Source of the DNA: Perca fluviatilis
Taxonomy: Eukaryota > Chordata > Actinopteri > Perciformes > Percidae
DNA: 64,000 nt
Assembly: GCF_010015445.1 (NCBI RefSeq)
Contig: NC_053119.1
Coordinates: forward strand, 891,452 to 955,451
Direction: 5' to 3'
The translations under genes were made by a program, and so were the position numbers. This document shows, one piece after another, positions 56,836 through 64,000 of the stretch (positions within the stretch are counted from its first letter, which is position 1; the number at the start of each line of letters is the position of its first letter). Below the pieces are notes generated by a model, which ran no database searches, was not told the DNA's origin, and saw only the letters and a program-made list of their open reading frames with translations.

Positions 56836-57224
56836 TCTTATGGTCTGGATCTTATGGTCTGGATCTTATGGTCTGGATCTTATGGTCTGAATCTTATGGT
56901 CTGGATCTTATGGTCTGGATCTTATGGTCTGGATCTTATGGTCTGGATCTTATGGTCTGGATCTTATGGTCTGAATCTTATGGTCTGGATCTTATGGTCT
57001 GGATCTTATGGTCTGAATCTTATGGTCTGGATCTTATGGTCTGGATCTTATGGTCTGGATCTTATGGTCTGGATCTTATGGTCTGGATCTTATGGTCTGG
57101 ATCTTATGGTCTGGATCTTATGGTCTGAATCTTATGGTCTGGATCTGTGATTTTGTTTCTTATGGTCTGGATCTTATGGTCTGGATCTTATGGTCTGGAT
57201 CTTATGGTCTGGATCTTATGTTTT

Positions 57225-57274
<50 letters not shown>

Positions 57275-57660
57275 GTCTTTTTGTCTTATGGTCTGGATCT
57301 TATGGTCTGGATCTTATGGTCTGGATCTTATGGTCTGGATCTTATGGTCTGGATCTTATGGTCTGAATCTTATGGTTGGTGGTCGGATCTTATGGTCTGG
57401 ATCTTATGGTCTGGATCTTATGGTCTGAATCTTATGGTCTGGATCTTATGGTCTGGATCTTATGGTCTGGATCTTATGGTCTGAATCTTATGGTCTGGAT
57501 CTTATGGTCTGGATCTTATGGTCTGGATCTTATGGTCTGGATCTTATGGTCTGAATCTTATGGTCTGGATCTTATGGTCTGGATCTTATGGTCTGGATCT
57601 TATGGTCTGGATCTTATGGTCTGGATCTTATGGTCTGGATCTTATGGTCCGGATCTTACA
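56836..57660. repeat. 14-bp tandem repeat, ~58 copies, with T47 tract
   Basis: Unit TTATGGTCTGGATC, some GAATC variants, interrupted near 57228-57274 by a ~47-bp T run. The long plus-strand frames are artefacts. Confidence 0.94.
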
Positions 57661-58440
57661 GTCACCTGATCTTATGGCCTGATCTTATGTCCAGACTCTT
57701 ATGGTCCAACTTATGGTCGCATCTTGTCGATCATTATGTCTGATCATATGGTCTGGACCTTATGGTCCAAACTCTGTCCTGGAGCTTATGTCCTGGATCT
57801 TATGGTCGATCTTAGGTCCTGTGACTTATGTCCTGGATCTTGTCTGTCTGTCTGGCTTCTGGGACTTCTGTCCGTCTACCTTAGTCCTGGCCTTAGCTCA
57901 CTGTCAGCTGTTTCTGTCTGTGGATCTAGGCTGGGCACTTAGTCCATCACTACTCTTACCTTAGGTCCCAGATCTTATGGTCTGACTGGTCGACTATGTC
58001 ACTGATCGCTGACTATCTGATTAGCTGGATCTTAGTCTGATCTAGTCACTGATTCTGGATTATGAGGTTGTTATGGTGGATTATGGTGATTTGGTGGATT
58101 TGGTGTTTGGGGAGTCCGCCCATTCAATTCTTGTCTGCCTTCATTGCAGGTTGTTGGTGACCCAGCCAGTCTTTGAGGAGGACAGCTAGAGGAAGGAAGG
58201 ATGGGAGTTAAGCACCAACAGGAGATGGTGTGTGTTTCACGGTGGCATGTATTTATTTATTTTCCACCATTCTTTTATCTGTTTAATTATTTATTAGCCC
58301 TCCTCCCTTCTTTCCTCCACTTCCAAAGTGGCTTCCTTCGGATCCACTGGCCTTCATTTCCTTTGTCTCTTGGCCACTACTATATTCCATTCCATTTATT
58401 TGACTGCCGTCTGTGGTTCTTATTCCTGTGTTCCATACTC
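57661..58440. other. Degraded continuation of the 14-bp array, then unassigned sequence
   Basis: Up to ~58060, TTATGGTC/GATCTT pieces recur with frequent losses. 58100-58440 shows no feature I can name. Confidence 0.4.
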
Positions 58441-59090
58441 CTCCACAAGCTCATCCGCTCCTCCTTCTCTCCTCCCTCTCCTCTCCTCTCTCTCCTCTCC
58501 TCCTCTTCTCTCCTCTCCGTCTCCTCTCCTCTGCTCCTCTCCTTTGGCGTCTCCTTGGCTCCTCTCCTCCTCCTCCCTTCTCCTCCTCTTCCTCCTCTCC
58601 TCCTCCCTCTCCTCCTCCCTCCTCTCCTCCTCTCCTCCTCTCCTCTCCTCCTCTCCTCTCCTCTCCTCTCCTCTCTCCTCTCCCTCCTCCTCCTCCTCTC
58701 CTCCTCTCCTCCTCTCCTCTCCTCTCCCTCCTCCTCTCCTCTCCCTCCTCTCCTCTCCTCCTCTCCTCTCCTCTCTCCTCCTCTCCTCTCCTCCTCCTCT
58801 CCTCCTCCTCTCCTCTCCTCCTCCTCTCCTCTCCTCCTCCTCCTCTCCTCTCCTCCTCCATCTCCTCTCTCTCCTCTCCTCTCTCCTCTCCTTCTCTCCT
58901 CCTCCTCTCCTCCTCCTCCTCTCCTCCTCCTCTCCTCCCCTCCTCTCCTCTCTTCTCCTCTCCTTTCCTCTCCTCCTCCTCCTCTCCTCTCCTCTCCTCT
59001 CCTCCCTCTCCTCTCCTCTCCTCTCCTCCTCTCCTCCTCTCCTCCTCCTCTCCTCCTCCTCTCCTCTCCTCTCCTCTCCTCCTCCTGTCC
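58440..59090. repeat. Polypyrimidine (CTCCT)n tract, ~650 bp
   Basis: Almost pure C/T on the plus strand from ~58445, with CTCCTCTCCTCT units. All its open frames are artefacts. Confidence 0.95.
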
Positions 59091-59173
59091 ATACAGCTGA
59101 GAGTGAGACTTCGGACTGGGCTAACTAGCCTGCACGGACACGTTCTCCTCCTACACTTCACACAGAGTCACAA

Positions 59174-59278
59174 ATCCTCCTCTCCTCCTCCTCCTCCTCC
59201 TCCTCCTCCTCCTCCTCCTCCTCCTCCTCCTCCTCCTCCCTCCTCCTCCTCCTCTCCTCTCCTCCTCCTCTCTCCTCC
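59174..59278. repeat. (CTC)n tract
   Basis: CTC trinucleotide run. The sequence before and after (AGAGTGAGACTTCGGACTGG and GGAAGCAGACTTCAGACTGG) is itself duplicated. Confidence 0.93.
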
Positions 59279-59370
59279 ACGCTGGAAGCAGACTTCAGAC
59301 TGGAGCTAACTACAGGCTGCATCCTGTAAAATCAAATTAAAGTGATTAGAATAAGACATGTTGTCCCGAA

Positions 59371-62300
59371 CAATGGAGGCTGAGTCCTGAATGCATCACC
59401 ACATTATAACGGATGTTTTGTGTCTCTGTGTGTCTTTGTGTGTCTTTTTGTGTCTCTGTGTGGATATTTTGTATCTTTTTGTGTCTCTGTGTGGATATTT
59501 TGTATCTTTTTGTATCTTTTTGTGTCTCTGTGTAGATATTTTGTATCTTTTTGTGTCTCTGTGTGGATATTTTGTATCTTTTTGTGTCTCTGTGTGGATA
59601 TTTTGTATCTTTTTGTGTCTCTGTGTGGATATTTTGTATCTTTTTGTTTTTTGTGTCTCTGTGTAGATATTTTGTATCTTTTTGTGTCTCTGTGTGGATA
59701 TTTTGTATCTTTTTGTGTCTCTGTGTGGATATTTTGTATCTTTTTGTGTATCTGTGTGGATATTTTGTATCTTTTTGTGTCTCTGTGTAGATATTTTGTG
59801 TCTTTTTGTGTCTCTGTGTGGATATTTTGTATCTTTTTGTGTATCTGTGTGGATATTTTGTATCTTTTTGTGTATCTGTAGATATTTTGTAACTTTTTGT
59901 GTCTCTGTGTAGATATTTTGTGTCTTTTTGTGTCTCTGTGTGGATATTTTGTATCTTTTTGTATCTTTTTGTGTCTCTGTGTGGATATTTTGTATCTTTT
60001 TGTGTCTCTGTGTAGATATTTTGTATCTTTTTGTATCTTTTTGTGTCTCTGTGTAGATATTTTGTATCTTTTTGTGTCTCTGTGTAGATATTTTGTATCT
60101 TTATGTGTGTGTGTGGATATGTTGTGTCTTTTTGTGTCTCTGTGTAGATATTTTGAGTCTTTTTGTGTCTTTTTGTGTATCTGTGTAGATATTTTGTATC
60201 TTTATGTGTCTCTGTGTAGATATTTTGTATCTTTTTGTGTCTCTGTGTAGATATTTTGTGTCTTTTTGTGTATCTGTGTAGATATTTTGTATCTTTTTGT
60301 GTCTCTGTGTAGATATTTTGTGTCTTTATGTGTCTCTGTGTGTTATTGTCTGTTTGGTTCTGTGTTAGTATGTATGTTGTATCTTTTGTGTCTTTTTGTG
60401 TCTCTGTGTGGATTTTTGTATCTTTTTGTGTCTCTGTGTAGAATTTTGTATTTTTTGTATCTTTTGTGTCTCTGTGTGTATATTTTGTATCTTTTTTGTG
60501 TCTTTTTTGTTATAGTTTTGTGTATTGTGTTTTTTTTGTGTTTGTTTTTGTGTTTTTTATTTTTGTGTTTTGATGTTTTTTATTGTGTGTGAGTTGTTTT
60601 GGTGTATTGGTTTTTTTTTGTGTGGTGTGTGTGGGTTTGGGGGGGGGGGGTTTTATGTGGATGTTGTGTTTTGTGTAGATATTTTGTATCTTTTTGTGTA
60701 TCTGTTGGGATATTTTGTATCTTTTTGTGTATCTGTGTAGATATTTTTGTATCTTTTTTTGTATCTGTGTAGATATTTTGTATCTTTTTGTCTCTGTGTA
60801 GATATTTTGTGTCTTTTTTGTATCTGTAGATATTTTGTATCTTTTTGTGTCTCTGTGTGGATATTTTGTAACTTTTTGTGTCTCTGTGTGGATATTTTGT
60901 AACTTTTTGTGTCTCTGTGTAGATATTTTGTATCTTTTTGTGTATCTGTGTGGATATTTTGTATCTTTTTGTGTCTCTGTGTGGATATTTTGTATCTTTT
61001 TGTGTATCTGTGTAGATATTTTGTATCTTTTTGTGTATCTGTAGATATTTTGTATCTTTTTGTGTAGATATTTTGTATCTTTTTGTGTATCTGTAGATAT
61101 TTTGTATCTTTTTGTGTATCTGTGTAGATATTTTGTATCTTTTTGTGTATCTGTGTAGATATTTTGTATCTTTTTGTGTATCTGTAGATATTTTGTATCT
61201 TTTTGTGTATCTGTGTAGATATTTTGTATCTTTTTGTGTATCTGTGTAGATATTTTGTAACTTTTTGTGTCTCTGTGTGGATATTTTGTATCTTTTTGTG
61301 TATCTGTGTAGATATTTTGTATCTTCATGTGTATCTGTGTGGATATTTTGTATCTTTATGAATCTGTGTGGATATTTTGTATCTTTTTGTGTCTCTGTGT
61401 GGATATTTGGTATCTTTTTGTGTCTCTGTGTAGATATTTTTTATCTTTTTGTGTCTCTGTGTGGATATTTGGTATCTTTTTGTGTCTCTGTGTGGATATT
61501 TTGTATCTTTTTGTGTCTCTGTGTGGATATTTTGTATCTTTTTGTGTCTCTGTGTGGATATTTGGTATCTTTTTGTGTCTCTGTGTGGATATTTTGTATC
61601 TTTTTGTGTCTCTGTGTGGATATTTTGTATCTTTTTGGGTCTCTGTGTAGATATTTTGTATCTTTATGTGTATCTGTGTGGATATTTTGTATCTTTATGT
61701 ATCTGTGTGGATATTTTTTATCTTTTTGTGTCTCTGTGTGGATATTTTGTATCTTTTGTGTCTCTGTGTAGATATTTTGTATCTTTTGTGTCTCTGTGTG
61801 GATATTTTGTATCTTTTTGTGTGTCTCTGTGTGGATATTTTGTATCTTTATGTATCTGTGTAGATATTTTGTATCTTTATGAATCTGTGTGGATATTTTG
61901 TATCTTTTTGTGTCTCTGTGTGGATATTTGGTATCTTTTTGTGTCTCTGTGTAGATATTTTTTATCTTTTTGTGTCTCTGTGTGGATATTTTGTATCTTT
62001 TTGTGTCTCTGTGTGGATATTTTTGTATCTTTTTGTGTCTCTGTGTGGATATTTTGTATCTTTTTGTGTCTCTGTGTGGATATTTTTTATCTTTTTGTGT
62101 CTCTGTGTGGATATTTTGTATCTTTTTGTGTCTCTGTGTGGATATTTTGTATTTTTATGTATCTGTGTAGATATTTTGTATCTTTATGAATCTGTGTGGA
62201 TATTTTGTATCTTTTTGTGTCTCTGTGTAGATATTTTGTATCTTTTTGTGTCTCTGTGTGGATATTTTGTATCTTTATGTATCTGTGTAGATATTTTGTA

Positions 62301-63155
62301 TCTTTATGTGTATCTGTGTGGATATTTTGTATCTTTATGTATCTGTGTAGATATTTTGTATCTTTTTGTGTCTCTGTGTGGATATTTTGTATCTTTATGT
62401 ATCTGTGTAGATATTTTGTATCTTTTTGTGTCTCTGTGTAGATATTTTGTATCTTTTTGTGTATCTGTGTAGATATTTTGTATCTTTTTGTGTCTCTGTG
62501 TGGATATTTTGTATCTTTTTGTGTCTCTGTGTAGATATTTTGTATCTTTATGTGTATCTGTGTGGATATTTTGTATCTTTTTGTGTATCTGTGTAGATAT
62601 TTTGTATCTTTATGTGTATCTGTGTGGATATTTTGTATCTTTTTATGTATCTGTGTGGATATTTTGTATCTTTTTGTGTCTCTGTGTAGATATTTTGTAT
62701 CTTTTTGGGTCTCTGTGTGGATATTTTGTATCTTTATGTATCTGTGTAGATATTTTGTAACTTTTTGTGTCTCTGTGTAGATATTTTGTATCTTTTTGTG
62801 TCTCTGTGTGGATATTTTGTATCTTTTTGTGTATCTGTGTAGATATTTTGTATCTTTTTGTGTCTCTGTGTAGATATTTTGTGTCTTTGTGTCTGTGTGG
62901 CTATTTTGTATCTTTTTGTGTTTGTTTTGTGTCTTTTTGTGTCATTTTGTGTCATTTTGTGTCTTTTTGTGTCTGTGTGTAGATATTTTGTGTCTTTTTG
63001 TGTCTGTTTTGTGTCTTTTTGTGTCTTTTTTTTGTCTTTTTATGTCTGTTTGTGTCTTTGTGTGTCTGTTTTGAAAAGTGATTTGAATGAGCCAACAATG
63101 GAGGCTGAGTAATGAATGCATTACCAGATTATAACGGATGTTTTGTATCTCTGTG
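59371..63155. repeat. 3.7-kb array of a 31-bp unit, flanked by a 50-bp direct repeat
   Basis: Unit GGATATTTTGTATCTTTTTG plus TGTCTCTGTGT, ~118 copies, with TGTATCTG and TAGATA variants. 60360-60740 and 62880-63075 are degraded. CAATGGAGGCTGAGT...TATAACGGATGTTTTG stands at both ends (59371 and 63097). A 31-bp period leaves all plus frames open. Confidence 0.94.
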
Positions 63156-63640
63156 TGGATATTTTGTGTCTATTTGCATTTATTTGAGGCCATTTTTCAG
63201 ATCTTTGTGCTTGTTTTGCATCACCCTGTAGTCATGTTGTGTCTCCTTTTCATAGTTTTAGGTCTGTGTGCGTTCTCATTTAAACTGACTTTCCAACAAG
63301 AAGTGTTTCCATCGTACGTCTCGAGCGCTGTAATCCCTCCTCGCCCGTGTGTGTGTAACGATTAGTGCGTCTTGAAGCTCTGCAGCGTGAGTTTACATGA
63401 CTAAAGTTTTAAAATCTGGTTTCACATCAGCGTCTCAGGATCCTGTCTGACATCAGAGAGACGAGCTCCAGTTAGCAGACAGCAGGAGGTCATTAACCAG
63501 AGGAGATCAGAGGACTGTCTGTCTTCCTACGGTTGGTTAGTTGGTCTGTTATGACCGGATACTCTCCCACAAAAAAATTTTTTTTTCTCCCCCCTCTCCC
63601 GTTGCTTTCATTTCCTCCGGCTTCTACTCACTGGCAGTTC
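63156..63640. other. Unassigned sequence
   Basis: No supported exon or repeat was seen. Confidence 0.3.
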
Positions 63641-63654
63641 CAGGTTTCCCTGGC

Positions 63655-63715
63655 TGGGCTGCGGCACACTGGTGGTTTGCTGGCTGGTTTCCTGGCTGGC
63701 TGGCTGGCTGTTTCC
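63655..63715. repeat. Short GCTGG-rich repeat
   Basis: GGCTGGCTGGCTGGCTG and related GCTGGTTT units. Confidence 0.75.
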
Positions 63716-63769
63716 TTTGTGTTTCCACCCGCTGGTTTCTGGTTCCATTCCACACACAGGCTGGCTGTT

Positions 63770-64000
63770 TGCAGGCAGACACACACACAGACGAACACGC
63801 ACGACGGGGCTGCCACAGGCAGATTACACACACACGAGCAGACACACACACAGGCAGACACGCACACGCACGGTACACACCTGAGAGACACACACCTGAG
63901 CGGTGCACACCTGAACACACCTGAACACACCTGAGCAGACACCCTGCAGAGACTTGCTGCCAGACACACACGAACAGCCACAGCGGGTTACCCTGAGCAG
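63770..64000. repeat. Imperfect CA repeats with CACCTGA(GA)CA units, cut by window end
   Basis: CA repeats with ACACACCTGA units at 63875-63935. No coding support. Confidence 0.8.

Noticed and set aside
58201..59309. Ser/Pro/Leu frames (~300 residues) and an Arg/Glu minus frame
   Set aside because: Pure CTCCT-type low complexity; no stop codon can easily occur in such sequence.
59391..63112. Many Cys/Val/Phe-rich plus-strand frames and a 272-residue minus frame
   Set aside because: 31-bp array; the period rotates through all frames.

Overview
The window looks like nuclear DNA of a spiny-rayed (percomorph) teleost fish. Genes are split by GT-AG introns, the repeats are fish-type (TTAA-flanked and hAT-type MITEs, Tc1/mariner, L2 and CR1/Rex1-like LINE 3' ends, tRNA-derived SINEs), and by hand count roughly a third of the sequence is tandem repeat. 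There are no bacterial operons, CRISPR arrays or real tRNA/rRNA genes. Most long open frames are repeats whose period keeps a frame open.

Three sets of real genes are supported. (1) A minus-strand gene with exons from about 43.7 kb down to 0.52 kb encodes the N-terminal part of a glutaminase-family protein (GLS-like). It runs off the left edge before the catalytic domain. (2) A plus-strand gene, 45.65-53.67 kb, is the C15orf40/UPF0235 (DUF167) homologue in four exons. It has a long basic N-terminal extension built from a 54-bp in-frame minisatellite. (3) A cluster of single-exon TRIM E3-ligase genes (RING, B-box, coiled coil, PRY-SPRY) lies on the minus strand: copy A at 14.3-15.7 kb, copy B at 21.8-23.1 kb (B-box lost), copy C at 29.2-30.7 kb, and a broken copy D at 40.6-41.5 kb. 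A, B and C lie inside one ~31.8-kb intron of the glutaminase-like gene, and D lies in the next intron.

Layout: 0-7 kb holds glutaminase-like exons separated by arrays and MITEs. 7-8.5 kb is SINE and CA repeats. 8.7-16.5 kb and 18.2-24.05 kb are two copies of one segmental duplication (A and B), each ending in a TRIM gene and a LINE fragment. 24-28 kb holds 46-bp and 114-bp arrays. 28-34.7 kb is the third duplicate (C), with a dead Tc1 transposon. 34.9-37.4 kb holds two TIR elements. 37.7-42 kb holds CA repeats, glutaminase-like exon 2, a 46-bp array and TRIM D. 42-45.3 kb holds duplicated non-coding DNA, glutaminase-like exon 1, a dispersed element and a SINE. 45.4-54.3 kb is the C15orf40 homologue with arrays in or beside its exons. 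55-58 kb is a graveyard of Tc1, gypsy and L2 pieces. 58.4-63.1 kb is polypyrimidine tract plus a 3.7-kb array of a 31-bp unit.

The main theme is the interplay of mobile elements, minisatellites and exons. Several minisatellites sit inside TIR elements, a MITE end supplies the C-terminus or stop codon of two TRIM copies, and nearly every exon of both split genes is bordered by, or contains, a tandem array. Some arrays and TRIM D contain many 1-bp deletions, which may be consensus errors rather than biology.
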